DNA of 64,000 nt from Erysipelotrichaceae bacterium (GCA_024684175.1 JAIKXJ010000040.1:57238-121237); one strand, 5' to 3'; positions 7,705 to 16,604 are shown, counted from the first letter of the stretch. Program-made: numbers and translations. The notes: a model not told the origin generated them from the sequence alone.

Positions 7705-9625
7705 AAATGAGCGAGAAGATCATTTCTGTGAATTTCTCAAACGTGGAACAGTCTTTTAGTTTCTGCGGATCGGCGCCTTCCGAGAATAAGGAGATCAGGG
7801 ATTCGTACAGCTCGCGGAACTTCTGGCGGTCGGAGCGGTTGATGGCGATCAGGAAGACGAGATCGACACTATTGCCATTCCACTCGCAGCCTTTACTGCA
7901 GACGGCGACGGCAACACTGGTCTTGATCGCGTCCATGTTGACGGAATGCGGGATGGCGATGTTGCCGAAGGCGGTACTGGCAGCATGTTCACGCTCGTAG
8001 ACGTGTTCTTCAAAGTCATCAGGGACGTAATTCTTTTCCCGCATCTTCCTGCATAATGTTTTCAGGACGGGATCTTTGTTTTCTTCGTTTTCTTCATAGA
8101 TGAAGAGATCTTTTTCAAAATAACTGTGGAAGGATCTCTTGAGCTCTTCGTTTCTTTTCACCTGGGAAAGTTCATCGATGACATCCTGTATGGATTCGTA
8201 CTGCCTTCGGATGTTCAAAGGTGAGAGTTCGATGACTTTGCATCCCGGATTGAGGGTCAGCGGGATGGTCGTAAACAGCAGGGAAACGTTTTCTTTTGCA
8301 TTAAGTTTTGAAAGATCGTCTTGCGAAGAGACGGTATGGATGATGTCGATCTGGTTGCCGAACTGTATGAGCAGTTCGTTGAGGATGCGGCTGCGGATGT
8401 CGAGATAGTCCGGACAAAGCAGGATACAGGGCAGTTTACCGCGGTTGATGGACTGGCGCTCGATCTCCGATCCGATATGGATGGCTAAGAATGCCGTTTC
8501 TTCTTCGTTGATGGTCAAGGCATAGCGTTCCATCAGGTCCATGGCAACATAGATCGCCATATCAAAGACCAACGGAGAGCCGATCTTGATGCTGGCAAGC
8601 ATCGGATTGACTGTCGATTTGCCTAAAGATGCCCGGAAGATCAGATTCTTCAGATGCAGGGCAAAGGCAGTCTTGAACGAATCGGAAGAAAGATCGATCA
8701 GGTACAGTTCGTTGATCTGTTTTACATAATGATTGGTCAGTTTGATGATGTCGGATCCGACGACGCCCTTGAGGTCGTCTTCCAGGGTAACCAGCGTATA
8801 GTTGGCGTTGGCTTTGAACAACATGTAGATCTCGTATTGTTCGTAAGGGTTTAAGGAGAATCCGAAGGTCTCTTCCAGTTTGGCGAAGAGCACTTCGATG
8901 AATTGTTTTTCGTGTTCGTCTGTGATCTCAAGATCGCGGTTTCCCTGATTCAGATCGCTTCCGGAAAGGGAACGGTCGATGATGATCGCCAGATGAAGCA
9001 GGAGATTGAGGGCGGCGAAGTCATTGAGATAATAACCGTATTCCTTGAAGGTCGATGTGATGATCGAAGTCAGGACATTGATGTCGATATTGGAGAAGTA
9101 GGCCTCCAGCGTCTCTTTGGAAACGATGGTAGAGGAGGCGTTCTCATTGATGATGAAGGTGAAGAATTTCCGTTTGTCGCTCTCTTTGCCTTGGATCATC
9201 AGCTTGTCGTTCGATGAAGCGAATCGGACATTGTAGGATGCATAGATCTTGTTCATGCGGGCGATCAAAGAGCGCAGCGTGGAATAAGAGATGTATAACT
9301 CATCGGCCAGATCAAACAGATCGAGTTCGGTATTGGGTGATGAGATGATCTGTTTGACGATATAGGCGATACGCTCTTCCGAGGTCTCCGGTACTTCTTC
9401 TTCGTTCTGATCGGAAGACAGAAGCGGGATCATCTGGGGATTGAGAAAATAGCCTTCGCGAGAAGAAAGGACGACTTTCTGCTTATAGGTGTCGTTGATC
9501 TGCCGGACATAGTTTTTAACGGATCTGGCAGTGATCTGCATCTTTTCACCGATCGACGCACCGGACATTCCGTTGTGGGAAGCAAGCAGGATGCGGATCA
9601 GTTCTTTTTCTTTTTTGCGTATCAT
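7703..9625 (-). CDS. PRD-containing PTS-regulated transcriptional activator (LicR/MtlR type) with EIIA domain
   Basis: A 640-residue multi-domain regulator. Order seen: N-terminal winged HTH (residues about 5-60), a second HTH/Mga-like region (ISYSTLRSLIARMNKIY), two PRD domains (about 170-390) with conserved His (LLHLAIII; LAIHIGSEIERQ), an EIIB-like segment (about 400-480), and a C-terminal PTS EIIA domain with its phosphorylatable His (FGNIAIPHS). Such activators are phosphorylated by HPr and EII proteins and bind DNA. It is divergent from the IIB-IIC-IIA-GH1 operon and very likely controls it. The ATG at 9623-9625 (complement) is chosen over an upstream TTG because that TTG abuts the TATAAT box (9638-9643). 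No Shine-Dalgarno site is seen. Confidence 0.88.
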   Translation of the reverse strand: MIRKKEKELIRILLASHNGMSGASIGEKMQITARSVKNYVRQINDTYKQKVVLSSREGYFLNPQMIPLLSSDQNEEEVPETSEERIAYIVKQIISSPNTELDLFDLADELYISYSTLRSLIARMNKIYASYNVRFASSNDKLMIQGKESDKRKFFTFIINENASSTIVSKETLEAYFSNIDINVLTSIITSTFKEYGYYLNDFAALNLLLHLAIIIDRSLSGSDLNQGNRDLEITDEHEKQFIEVLFAKLEETFGFSLNPYEQYEIYMLFKANANYTLVTLEDDLKGVVGSDIIKLTNHYVKQINELYLIDLSSDSFKTAFALHLKNLIFRASLGKSTVNPMLASIKIGSPLVFDMAIYVAMDLMERYALTINEEETAFLAIHIGSEIERQSINRGKLPCILLCPDYLDIRSRILNELLIQFGNQIDIIHTVSSQDDLSKLNAKENVSLLFTTIPLTLNPGCKVIELSPLNIRRQYESIQDVIDELSQVKRNEELKRSFHSYFEKDLFIYEENEENKDPVLKTLCRKMREKNYVPDDFEEHVYEREHAASTAFGNIAIPHSVNMDAIKTSVAVAVCSKGCEWNGNSVDLVFLIAINRSDRQKFRELYESLISLFSEGADPQKLKDCSTFEKFTEMIFSLI

Positions 9626-9672
9626 ATTCCAATCCAATTATAAATAAAACAGGGAAACAAAAGCATCCGATC

Positions 9673-9726
9673 TTTTCCCCTTTGGGGGCAAATCGCCATC
9701 ACAGTCTTCTTCCCCGTTCCGGGAAA
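9673..9726. promoter_or_regulatory. Two inverted repeats, candidate operators for the PRD activator
   Basis: Site 1 (9673-9692): TTTTCCCC, 3 bp, GGGGGCAAA. Site 2 (9709-9726): TTCCCCG, 3 bp, CGGGAA. The two similar C/G-rich dyads lie in the AT-rich gap between the divergent regulator and the PTS operon, about 37 bp centre to centre. Their position and repetition fit activator binding sites; this is an inference. Confidence 0.5.
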
Positions 9727-9795
9727 AAATCAAATTGTGAATGAGGAAAAGAAAATGAATAATGAAGGTGTAAAACAAACGAAAGGAGAAACAAG

Positions 9796-10113
9796 ATGGC
9801 AACACTGAAAGTCATGTTATGCTGCGGAGCAGGTATGAGTTCGGGTTTCCTGGCATCAAACGCAAGAAAATATGCCAAGAAAAACAAACTGGATGTTTCC
9901 GTTGAAGCCAGAAGCCACGCGGAAGTCAACGAGTATATGAATTCGATCGACGTCCTGCTGCTGGGTCCCCACTATGCGGGGGAACTGGAAAACTTCAAAA
10001 ACAAAGCCGCAGCTTACAACGTTGTTGTCGACATCATCCCGGAAAAGATGTATGCATCTCTGGATGGCGCCGGTATCATCGATCTGGCAAACAGTTTGGT
10101 CAAAGACCGTTAA
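9796..10113 (+). CDS. PTS lactose/cellobiose-type EIIB
   Basis: A 105-residue cytosolic EIIB that passes phosphate from EIIA to the incoming sugar. The phosphocysteine is Cys10 in MLCCGAGMSSGFLAS, and PHYAGELENF is the usual second block. It is the first gene of the complete IIB-IIC-IIA-GH1 operon and has an AAAGGAG ribosome site. A GC-rich hairpin follows in the gap to EIIC. Confidence 0.93.
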   Translation: MATLKVMLCCGAGMSSGFLASNARKYAKKNKLDVSVEARSHAEVNEYMNSIDVLLLGPHYAGELENFKNKAAAYNVVVDIIPEKMYASLDGAGIIDLANSLVKDR

Positions 10114-10117
10114 AAAA

Positions 10118-10135
10118 ACCGGGACGAAGCCCGGT
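10118..10135 (+). other. Hairpin between EIIB and EIIC genes
   Basis: ACCGGG (10118-10123) pairs with CCCGGT (10130-10135) five bases after the EIIB stop. No T-run follows, so it is more likely a processing or mRNA-stabilising element, or a weak pause, than a terminator. Confidence 0.45.
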
Positions 10136-10200
10136 CCGGAAATCCTACGCTCAAATAAGATTCCACCACTATTGTAAACAAAAAAGAAAGGAAAATATAT

Positions 10201-11430
10201 ATGAACAAATTCATGAATTGGCTGAGTGAAAGCTTCGCTCCGGCCGCTAAAAAATTATTCGCAAAGCCATGGATCGCTGCAGTTTCCGCATCGATGCAGA
10301 AGATCATTCCTTATATCCTCACCGGTTCCGTCATCTTCTTCTATGGTGTCTTCCGTTCCTTCATTCCTTCGCTTCCGGATCTCGGAGCGATCTCCAATTA
10401 CTCGTTCGGTATCATCAACCTGATCGTCGCCTTCGTTGTCGGCAATCAGTGCATGGAAAAACTCGGACATCCGGAATACCTGATCAACGCCGGTCTGACT
10501 TCCGTAGGTGTCTTGCTGATGGTCGCGATGCCGTTCGGCGAGAGCGCGGATTCCCTGTCTGCCTTCATGGGCAATCTGGGTCCTTCCGGCATGATCGTCG
10601 GTATCCTGGTCGGTGTCTTCGTTTCCGCCGTCTTCCATCTCTGGGGCAAGATGAATTTCTTAAAAGATTCCAGCGTTCCCGACTTCGTCGTTTCCTGGAT
10701 CAACACCATCTTACCGAACCTCATCGTCTTCGGTATCTCCATGATCCTTACGCAGATTCTGAAGATCAACGTCTACGATCTGATCATCGGTATCTTCATG
10801 CCTGTCGTCAAGATCGGCCAGACGCTCCCGGGTTTCATCATCATCTCCCTGCTTCATGCGTTCTTCTATACCTTGGGCGTATCCACCTGGTTCTGGGGTG
10901 CCATCACCAACCCGATCTTCATGATCGCCATTGAAGAAAACATCGCCAATGCAGCTGCAGGTCTTCCTGCGACCAACATTGTCACGTCCGAAGCGTTCTT
11001 CACTTTGGCCTTCATTACGATGGGCGGTGTCTGTGCAACGCTGGGTCTCAATATCCTGATGTGCTTCTCGAAGTCGAAACAGGTCAAGATGCTCGGCCGT
11101 GTCTTCCTGGCTCCTTCGATCTTCAACATCAACGAACCGATCATGTTCGGTGCACCGGTCGTCTTCAATCCGACCCTGATGCTTCCGGCATGGCTCAACG
11201 GCATCATCGGTCCGGTCTATGTCTGGATCCTCATGTCGACAGGTCTCTTAAAGATCCCTTCAACCATGATCCAGGTCGGCCAGATCCCGGCACCGTTCTG
11301 CTCCGTGATGGTCACACAGGATATCAGAGCTATCCTTTGGTGGATCATCCTGCTGGCGATCTATACGGCCGTATGGTTCCCGTTCTTCAAACAGTACGAA
11401 AAAGAAAAATTAGCTGAAGAAACTGAATAA
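10201..11430 (+). CDS. PTS lactose/cellobiose-type EIIC permease
   Basis: A 409-residue integral membrane component that binds and translocates the beta-glucoside. It has about ten hydrophobic segments, the N-terminal amphipathic helix NKFMNWLSESFAPAAKKL, and the family block SIFNINEPIMFGAPVVFNPTLMLPA. The length is slightly shorter than the usual 430-450 residues but no domain appears missing. The ribosome site is AAAGGAAA before the ATG at 10201. It is the second gene of the operon, with EIIA 25 bp downstream. Confidence 0.93.
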   Translation: MNKFMNWLSESFAPAAKKLFAKPWIAAVSASMQKIIPYILTGSVIFFYGVFRSFIPSLPDLGAISNYSFGIINLIVAFVVGNQCMEKLGHPEYLINAGLTSVGVLLMVAMPFGESADSLSAFMGNLGPSGMIVGILVGVFVSAVFHLWGKMNFLKDSSVPDFVVSWINTILPNLIVFGISMILTQILKINVYDLIIGIFMPVVKIGQTLPGFIIISLLHAFFYTLGVSTWFWGAITNPIFMIAIEENIANAAAGLPATNIVTSEAFFTLAFITMGGVCATLGLNILMCFSKSKQVKMLGRVFLAPSIFNINEPIMFGAPVVFNPTLMLPAWLNGIIGPVYVWILMSTGLLKIPSTMIQVGQIPAPFCSVMVTQDIRAILWWIILLAIYTAVWFPFFKQYEKEKLAEETE

Positions 11431-11455
11431 ATCAAATAACAGAGAGGTCATAAAT

Positions 11456-11794
11456 ATGTCAGAAGAAAATATTTTGATACAAGTTGCCATGCAGATCATT
11501 TTGAACGCCGGCAACGCCAGGCTGAAAGCAAGCGATGCCTTGTCTTTCGCAAAAAAAGGTGAATTTGCGAAAGCGGAAGAACTGATGGCTCAGGCAGAAG
11601 AAGATATCGTCACAGCACACAAAGCGCAGACGGAAGTCATACAGAATGAGATGAGCGGCCAGGGATATGATTACTCTCTGTTATTCACTCATGCACAGGA
11701 TACATTGATGACGATCAAGTCGGAACTCACATTCTCCAAGGAATTGATCGATGTTCTGAAGATCGTCTTCAGAAAGGACGAAACGAATGAATAA
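11456..11794 (+). CDS. PTS lactose/cellobiose-type EIIA
   Basis: A 112-residue helical EIIA that takes phosphate from HPr. The active His is His79 in LLFTHAQDTLMT; most relatives have HAQDHLMT, so the second His of that motif is Thr here. It overlaps the downstream glycosidase gene by 8 bases, indicating tight coupling. It may also serve the second beta-glucoside system at 36069, whose EIIBC carries no IIA domain; this is inference. Confidence 0.93.
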   Translation: MSEENILIQVAMQIILNAGNARLKASDALSFAKKGEFAKAEELMAQAEEDIVTAHKAQTEVIQNEMSGQGYDYSLLFTHAQDTLMTIKSELTFSKELIDVLKIVFRKDETNE

Positions 11795-13226
11795 AGCTTT
11801 TCCGAAAGATTTCCTCTGGGGTGCCGCGACTTCCGCCTATCAGGTGGAAGGTGCTGCCTATGAAGACGGCAAGAAACCGTCCCAGCAGGATGTGATCAAC
11901 AAAGACAATTACCGGATCTACGGTTTCGCCACGGCGGATGTCGCATCCGATCAGTATCACCACTACAAGGAAGATGTCGCCATGATGAAAGAGATGGGCT
12001 TTACCTGTTACCGTTTCTCCATCGCCTGGTCGAGAGTCTTTCCCGACGGCGTCGGCGAAGTCAATGAAAAGGGCATTCAGTATTACCGGGATCTCATTCA
12101 CGAGCTGAAAGAAAACGGGATCGAGCCGATCGTCACGCTCTATCACTATGACTGCCCATGGGCACTGGTAGAAAAGTACGGCGGCTGGCTGGACCGTCAG
12201 ATCGTGAAGGACTTCGAATACTATGCCCGCTATGTCATCAACGAATTCAAAAACGATGTCAAATACTGGACGACGATCAACGAACAGTCCATCATCGTAC
12301 AGTTCTGGACGCAGAAGTGCTATATCCCGGAAGATCTTCAGGACAACGATCAGCTGCGCTACCAGATCAATCACCATATGAATCTGGCGCATGCGATCGC
12401 CTGCAATCTGGTCCATGAACTGGTCCCGGGCGGTCTTGCGGGTGCAGCTCTAGGTTATGCACCGATCTACCCGCTGACTTCCAAGCCGGCAGATGCCATG
12501 GCTGCGCAGAATGCGCAGGCTTTGCAGAACGACTACTATACGGATATTTATTTCAAAGGTATCTACAATAAGGCGGCGCAGCATTATCTGCAAGAGCACG
12601 GTCTGGCACCGAAGATCGAAGAAGGCGACATGGAACTGATCGCCTCCGGTACTTCCGATTTCCTGGCTTTGAATTACTATTATTCGGGCTGTGCCTGTTC
12701 CATGGAAGACGACGGTTCGGTGAAACTGCACTGGGCAGGCGTCAACCGGGAAGGCAAGAAAGGCGCGACTTCGACATTGGAACAGCAGCCGGGCTTCTAT
12801 CAGATGTGCAAGAATCCGAATCTGGATACGACGGACTGGGACTGGGCGATCGATCCGACCGGCATGGAATACATGCTGAGAGATCTGTACAATCGCTATA
12901 ACAAGCCGCTGATGATCACTGAGAACGGATTGGGTGCTTACGACACGCTGACGGAAGACGGGAAGATCCATGACGATTACCGCATCGATTATCTGAAGAA
13001 ACATATCGCCGCCATGAAAAAGGCGATGGACTACGGCGTCGAGATGATCGCCTACTGTCCATGGTCGAGCATCGATCTGCTTTCCACCTCTAACGGCATC
13101 AAAAAGAGATACGGATTCGTCTATGTCGACCGTACCGATGACGATCCGAAAGAGTGTAAGAGGATCCGGAAAGATTCCTTCTACTGGTATAAGAACGTCA
13201 TCGCAAGCAACGGCGAAGAACTGTAA
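11787..13226 (+). CDS. 6-phospho-beta-glucosidase, GH1
   Basis: A 479-residue GH1 enzyme that hydrolyses phosphorylated beta-glucosides delivered by the PTS. The acid/base Glu is in YWTTINEQ (around residue 170) and the nucleophile Glu in LMITENGLG (around 380). The N-terminal FPKDFLWGAATSAYQVEGA is the GH1 signature, and the C-terminal IKKRYGFVYVD supplies the Lys and Tyr used by 6-phospho-specific members. It closes the IIB-IIC-IIA operon and is followed by a strong terminator. A paralogue is at 37452. Confidence 0.93.
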   Translation: MNKAFPKDFLWGAATSAYQVEGAAYEDGKKPSQQDVINKDNYRIYGFATADVASDQYHHYKEDVAMMKEMGFTCYRFSIAWSRVFPDGVGEVNEKGIQYYRDLIHELKENGIEPIVTLYHYDCPWALVEKYGGWLDRQIVKDFEYYARYVINEFKNDVKYWTTINEQSIIVQFWTQKCYIPEDLQDNDQLRYQINHHMNLAHAIACNLVHELVPGGLAGAALGYAPIYPLTSKPADAMAAQNAQALQNDYYTDIYFKGIYNKAAQHYLQEHGLAPKIEEGDMELIASGTSDFLALNYYYSGCACSMEDDGSVKLHWAGVNREGKKGATSTLEQQPGFYQMCKNPNLDTTDWDWAIDPTGMEYMLRDLYNRYNKPLMITENGLGAYDTLTEDGKIHDDYRIDYLKKHIAAMKKAMDYGVEMIAYCPWSSIDLLSTSNGIKKRYGFVYVDRTDDDPKECKRIRKDSFYWYKNVIASNGEEL

Positions 13227-13228
13227 AG

Positions 13229-13267
13229 ACGCGCAGGATCCAACGATCCTGTGCGTTTTCTTTTTTT
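13229..13267 (+). terminator. Terminator of the first beta-glucoside operon
   Basis: ACGCGCAGGATC (13229-13240) pairs with GATCCTGTGCGT (13245-13256) across a 4-nt loop, followed by TTTTC and T7. Confidence 0.9.
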
Positions 13268-13318
13268 GTGATGCAAACAAAAAGAAAGCACCGACGATCC
13301 TGCAGATGCATTTCCATG

Positions 13319-13324
13319 TACAAT
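13319..13324 (+). promoter_or_regulatory. -10 box for a leaderless transcript (phosphatase)
   Basis: TACAAT followed by seven bases and the ATG at 13332. No ribosome-binding site lies between, so transcription should begin at or next to the start codon. Confidence 0.55.
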
Positions 13325-13331
13325 GATGTAT

Positions 13332-14057
13332 ATGAAGATCATCATCATAAGACATGCAGACCCCGATTATTCGACCGATACGTTGACGCCGGTCGGTGTG
13401 AAAGAAGCGGAAGCTCTGATCCCGCGCATGGAAAAGATCGCTGCCGATGAATACTATGTCTCTCCTTTGGGAAGGGCGAGGGAAACGGCACAGATCGCTT
13501 TGTCGAAGACGAACGTCGAACCGATCGTTTTAGACTGGTTAAGGGAGTTTCCGGCACAGATCGAACACCTGCGCGACCCCTGGACCGGTACCCATTGCTG
13601 GGACTGGCTGCCTCTGGACTGGGCAAACGATCCTTCGTTCTATGATCCCGAGACTTGTTTCGATCACCCGGTGATGAGAAAAGGCGATGTCAAAGCTCAT
13701 TACCTACATGCGATCGAAGAGTTCGATGCGTTTTTGCAAGAACACGGCTATAAGAAAAAAGGAAAGATCTTCGAGGTGACCAGATCCAACCACGATACCG
13801 TCTGTCTGTTCAGTCATTTCGGGATCGAATGTGTCTTTCTGTCTTACTTGTTGAACATCTCGCCGATGCCTTTGTGGCACGGTTTCGTGGCGCCGCCTTC
13901 CTCGGTAACGGTCATCCACTCCGAAGAGCGGGAAGAGGGGATCGCTTCTTTCCGGGTACAGAGTTTCGGTGACGTCTCCCATCTCTATGTGAAAGATCTG
14001 AAACCTTCTTTTGCGGCAAGATTCTGTGAATGTTTTGAAGATGAGAGCAGGCACTAG
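13332..14057 (+). CDS. Histidine phosphatase (phosphoglycerate mutase-like) family protein
   Basis: A 241-residue protein of the histidine phosphatase superfamily. Support: the N-terminal catalytic block IIIRHADPDYSTDTLTPVG with the phospho-accepting His, SPLGRARETAQIAL, and the later His in LFSHFGIE. Substrates are phosphate esters, but which one cannot be told. An upstream in-frame ATG at 13323 overlaps the TACAAT box, so the ATG at 13332 is preferred. It lies 3 bp ahead of the LOG-family gene, likely in one operon. Confidence 0.85.
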   Translation: MKIIIIRHADPDYSTDTLTPVGVKEAEALIPRMEKIAADEYYVSPLGRARETAQIALSKTNVEPIVLDWLREFPAQIEHLRDPWTGTHCWDWLPLDWANDPSFYDPETCFDHPVMRKGDVKAHYLHAIEEFDAFLQEHGYKKKGKIFEVTRSNHDTVCLFSHFGIECVFLSYLLNISPMPLWHGFVAPPSSVTVIHSEEREEGIASFRVQSFGDVSHLYVKDLKPSFAARFCECFEDESRH

Positions 14058-14060
14058 AAG

Positions 14061-14618
14061 ATGAAGATCACGGTCTATCTCGGTGCCAACAAGGGAAACG
14101 ATCCGAGACTCGAAGAAGAGGCGGAAAGATTGGGGAACTGGATCGGTGCCAACGGCCACGATCTGGTCTACGGCGGTTCTTTGAACGGTCTGATGGGCGT
14201 TCTGGCCAAGGCGGTCAAAGATGCCGGCGGGAAGGTCACGGGCGTCGAACCGCAGTTTTTCATCGATGCCGGTTTTTTATATGAAGAGATCGACGAGCTC
14301 ATCGTCACTGAGGACATGTCTGAGCGCAAGAAAAAGATGATCGAACTCGGGGATGCGTTCATCGCTTTTCCGGGCGGTACCGGGACTCTGGAAGAGATCA
14401 GCGAGGTCATGGCGAAAGTCTCTTTGCGGCATCTTCATTCCCCTTGCATACTTTACGATCTGAACGGCTATTACGAGGGTCTGCGGATGCAGCTGGACAC
14501 GATGTTGAAACTGGGTCTTTCCAGCAAAGAAAGACTGAGCGGGATCTGTTTCGTCAAAGATCTTGACGGGATCTGCGAGATCCTAACTCGTCATTCCAAG
14601 CAAGGTCAAATATATTAA
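14061..14618 (+). CDS. LOG family nucleotide 5'-monophosphate phosphoribohydrolase
   Basis: A 185-residue Rossmann-fold protein of the LOG/YvdD (lysine decarboxylase-like) family. Members release the base from N6-substituted AMP (cytokinin activation in plants and many bacteria) or hydrolyse other nucleotides. The hallmark FPGGTGTLEEISEVM (around residue 105) holds the catalytic Glu, and YGGSLNGLMG precedes it. It starts 3 bp after the phosphatase gene, and the coupling suggests a nucleotide-salvage or clean-up function, which is inference. Confidence 0.88.
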   Translation: MKITVYLGANKGNDPRLEEEAERLGNWIGANGHDLVYGGSLNGLMGVLAKAVKDAGGKVTGVEPQFFIDAGFLYEEIDELIVTEDMSERKKKMIELGDAFIAFPGGTGTLEEISEVMAKVSLRHLHSPCILYDLNGYYEGLRMQLDTMLKLGLSSKERLSGICFVKDLDGICEILTRHSKQGQIY

Positions 14619-14647
14619 AATAGATTCAACAAATAAGGAGACCGAAA

Positions 14648-15577
14648 ATGGGAATCGTTGTATTTGGTGCAGTGTTCGTCGATATCAAGGGTTATCCGAT
14701 CGACCAGTATATCCCTTCGGGCCGCAATGTCGGCCGTGTCATTCAGGTACATGGCGGCGTCAGCCGCAACGTGGCGGAAGATATCGCCAACCTGGAACTG
14801 AGGCCTACCTATGTGAGCGTCGTCGATGATACCGGCATCGGCCAGGATGTCATCGATAAGCTCAGACGTCATAAAGTCAATACCGACTACATCGTCAAGA
14901 CACCGGACGGTCTGGGGACCTGGCTGGCCATCTTTGACAACAACGGCGATGTCGTCGCTTCCATATCCAAACGTCCCGATCTTTCCCGGATCGAAGAAGT
15001 CCTGAATGCATACGGTGAAAAGATCATCTCCGAGTCGGATTCCGTGGTCGTCGAGATCGACATGGAGCCCGATCTTTTAAAGCGGATCTTCGATCTGGCG
15101 GAAAAGTATCACAAACAGATCTTTGCGGTGGTCTCCAACATGTCGATCGCGATGGAAAGAAGAGATCTCTTATCTAAAGTCTCCTGCATCGTCTGCAACG
15201 AACAGGAAGCGGGGCTTCTGTTCTCGGATGAATACGAGGGTTTACCGGTCGAAGCGATCGAAGACAAGCTCGTTGAGAACATCGCCAATGCGTCGATCGA
15301 CAAGATGGTCGTCACCCTGGGCGACCGCGGTGCCGTCTATGCGGAAAAGCACGGCGAACACGGTTTCTGCCCGCCGCAGAAAGTCGATGTCATCGACACG
15401 ACCGGTGCCGGCGATTCGTTCTTTGCCGGGATCGCCGTCGGTCTGACTTACGGCAAGAGCCTGCGGGAATCCTGCAGCATCGGCACGCGTCTGGCTTCGG
15501 CCGTCATCGCCACCAAGGAATCGGTCTCTCCGCGTTTTCAGCCGGCGGAATTCGGCCTGCCGCAGATGGACCAATGA
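14648..15577 (+). CDS. PfkB-family carbohydrate/nucleoside kinase (pseudouridine-kinase-like)
   Basis: A 309-residue ribokinase-fold kinase. The N-terminal VVFGAVFVDIKG and GGVSRNVAEDIANL blocks resemble pseudouridine kinases, and the C-terminal DTTGAGDSFFAGIAVGL holds the catalytic Asp and anion hole. It phosphorylates a sugar or nucleoside hydroxyl with ATP; pseudouridine is the best guess from the DIKG and SRNVAE motifs, but no pseudouridine-5'-phosphate glycosidase lies nearby. The ribosome site AAGGAG precedes the ATG. It overlaps the next gene by 4 bases. Confidence 0.85.
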   Translation: MGIVVFGAVFVDIKGYPIDQYIPSGRNVGRVIQVHGGVSRNVAEDIANLELRPTYVSVVDDTGIGQDVIDKLRRHKVNTDYIVKTPDGLGTWLAIFDNNGDVVASISKRPDLSRIEEVLNAYGEKIISESDSVVVEIDMEPDLLKRIFDLAEKYHKQIFAVVSNMSIAMERRDLLSKVSCIVCNEQEAGLLFSDEYEGLPVEAIEDKLVENIANASIDKMVVTLGDRGAVYAEKHGEHGFCPPQKVDVIDTTGAGDSFFAGIAVGLTYGKSLRESCSIGTRLASAVIATKESVSPRFQPAEFGLPQMDQ

Positions 15578-15912
15578 TGAAACAGAAAACGAAACAGGCC
15601 AAGATCTACGTCGGCCTCAACGATTCGGAAAAACACGAACAGCTGTTTGAGAAGGACCGTTATGTCCACGTCCTCAAGAACGTCTGCCGTTCCTACCATA
15701 CGGCATTCTCCTTCGATGTGATCAACGGCGGTTACTTCCATGAAGACGGGACTTATGTCGAAGAGACTTCGCTGGAGCTCACGCTTCTGGAGGTCTCGGA
15801 TGAACTGGTACGGGAGATCGCCAAGGATCTTTGTGCCTTTTTCCATCAGGAGTCGGTGATGGTCGTTTACTCGGAACCGGAAGTCGAGTTCATTCAGGAG
15901 GTCCTGGGATGA
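15574..15912 (+). CDS. Conserved hypothetical protein
   Basis: A 112-residue soluble, acidic protein with alternating strands and helices (KIYVGLNDSEKHEQ, FHEDGTYVEETSLELTLLEV, FFHQESVMVVYSEPEVEFIQEV). Its pattern suggests a small alpha-beta domain, but I do not recognise the family. It starts within the kinase stop codon (ATGA overlap; a second ATG at 15577 is possible) and ends within the next gene's start, so kinase, this protein and the AlkZ-related protein are translationally coupled. Confidence 0.75.
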   Translation: MMKQKTKQAKIYVGLNDSEKHEQLFEKDRYVHVLKNVCRSYHTAFSFDVINGGYFHEDGTYVEETSLELTLLEVSDELVREIAKDLCAFFHQESVMVVYSEPEVEFIQEVLG

Positions 15913-16604
15913 TCGATATTTATATTCAGTCAAAAGAAGATATCAAGGATGCGATCGATAAGTATGGCATCCTTCCTTTCTTTTCCAATGAGATCAAAGG
16001 TTTTTCGATCGAGGAGCACTGTTCTCCGAAGGTCTATTTCGGCGAGGAGCCGGGCGTCTGGGAATGGAAGGGTCCGATCATCCAGGAGACCAAATGTGCC
16101 TACGGCAAGTTCTTTCTGAAGAAGGCCGCGTTCGTCAAAAAAGAATGGTACTACGATCTGGCCAACTACCGCCGGGACGGTTACGATTTCGATGCAAGGA
16201 TCTCCGACGGTCTGGTCAACTACAACGAAGAGTTCCTCTACAACATCATTTCCTCGAGACACTCCATCCTGTCGAAGACGGCGAAGGCCATCGGCGGCTA
16301 CGTCAAACCGAAGGAAAAGGGAAAAGATGCCTGGGTGCCCAGGAAGGGTTTCGATACGACGGTCACGGCGCTGCAGATGAAGGGCTACGTGCTGATCACC
16401 GATTTCGATTATGAGACCGATAAGAACGGAGAGTTCTACGGCTGGGGCATCGCCCGTTATGCGACGAGCGAGGAGTGGTTCGGAAAGAATTTTGCGAAAA
16501 GGTGTTATAAAAGGACTCCCGAGGAGTCCTATCAGAGACTGTACAAACAGATCAAAAAGATCACCGGAGCGGATGAACATCAGATCCGGAGGTTCCTGGG
16601 TTAG
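15909..16604 (+). CDS. AlkZ-related protein (putative winged-helix, DNA-associated)
   Basis: A 231-residue protein resembling the AlkZ-related family of Firmicutes. Recalled family blocks are seen: KYGILPFFSNEIKGFSIEEH, WEWKGPIIQETKCAYGKFF, NYRRDGYDFDARISDGL, and the C-terminal YGWGIARYATSEEWFG. AlkZ proteins are DNA glycosylases with winged helices, but members of this relative group have no established activity. It is the third gene of the PfkB operon (4-base overlap), and its 3' end overlaps the convergent msrA by 4 bases with no terminator between them. Confidence 0.75.
   Translation: MIDIYIQSKEDIKDAIDKYGILPFFSNEIKGFSIEEHCSPKVYFGEEPGVWEWKGPIIQETKCAYGKFFLKKAAFVKKEWYYDLANYRRDGYDFDARISDGLVNYNEEFLYNIISSRHSILSKTAKAIGGYVKPKEKGKDAWVPRKGFDTTVTALQMKGYVLITDFDYETDKNGEFYGWGIARYATSEEWFGKNFAKRCYKRTPEESYQRLYKQIKKITGADEHQIRRFLG

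Noticed and set aside
9730..9795. cre (catabolite repression) site before the PTS operons
   Set aside because: No sequence matching the consensus with its central CG was found here or at 35057-35135.
10114..10200. Possible RAT or riboswitch in the first PTS operon
   Set aside because: The hairpin has no RAT loops and no terminator T-run; control is better explained by the divergent PRD activator.
12450..13355. Minus-strand frames opposite the GH1 gene and phosphatase
   Set aside because: They are antisense to well-supported genes and lack start signals.
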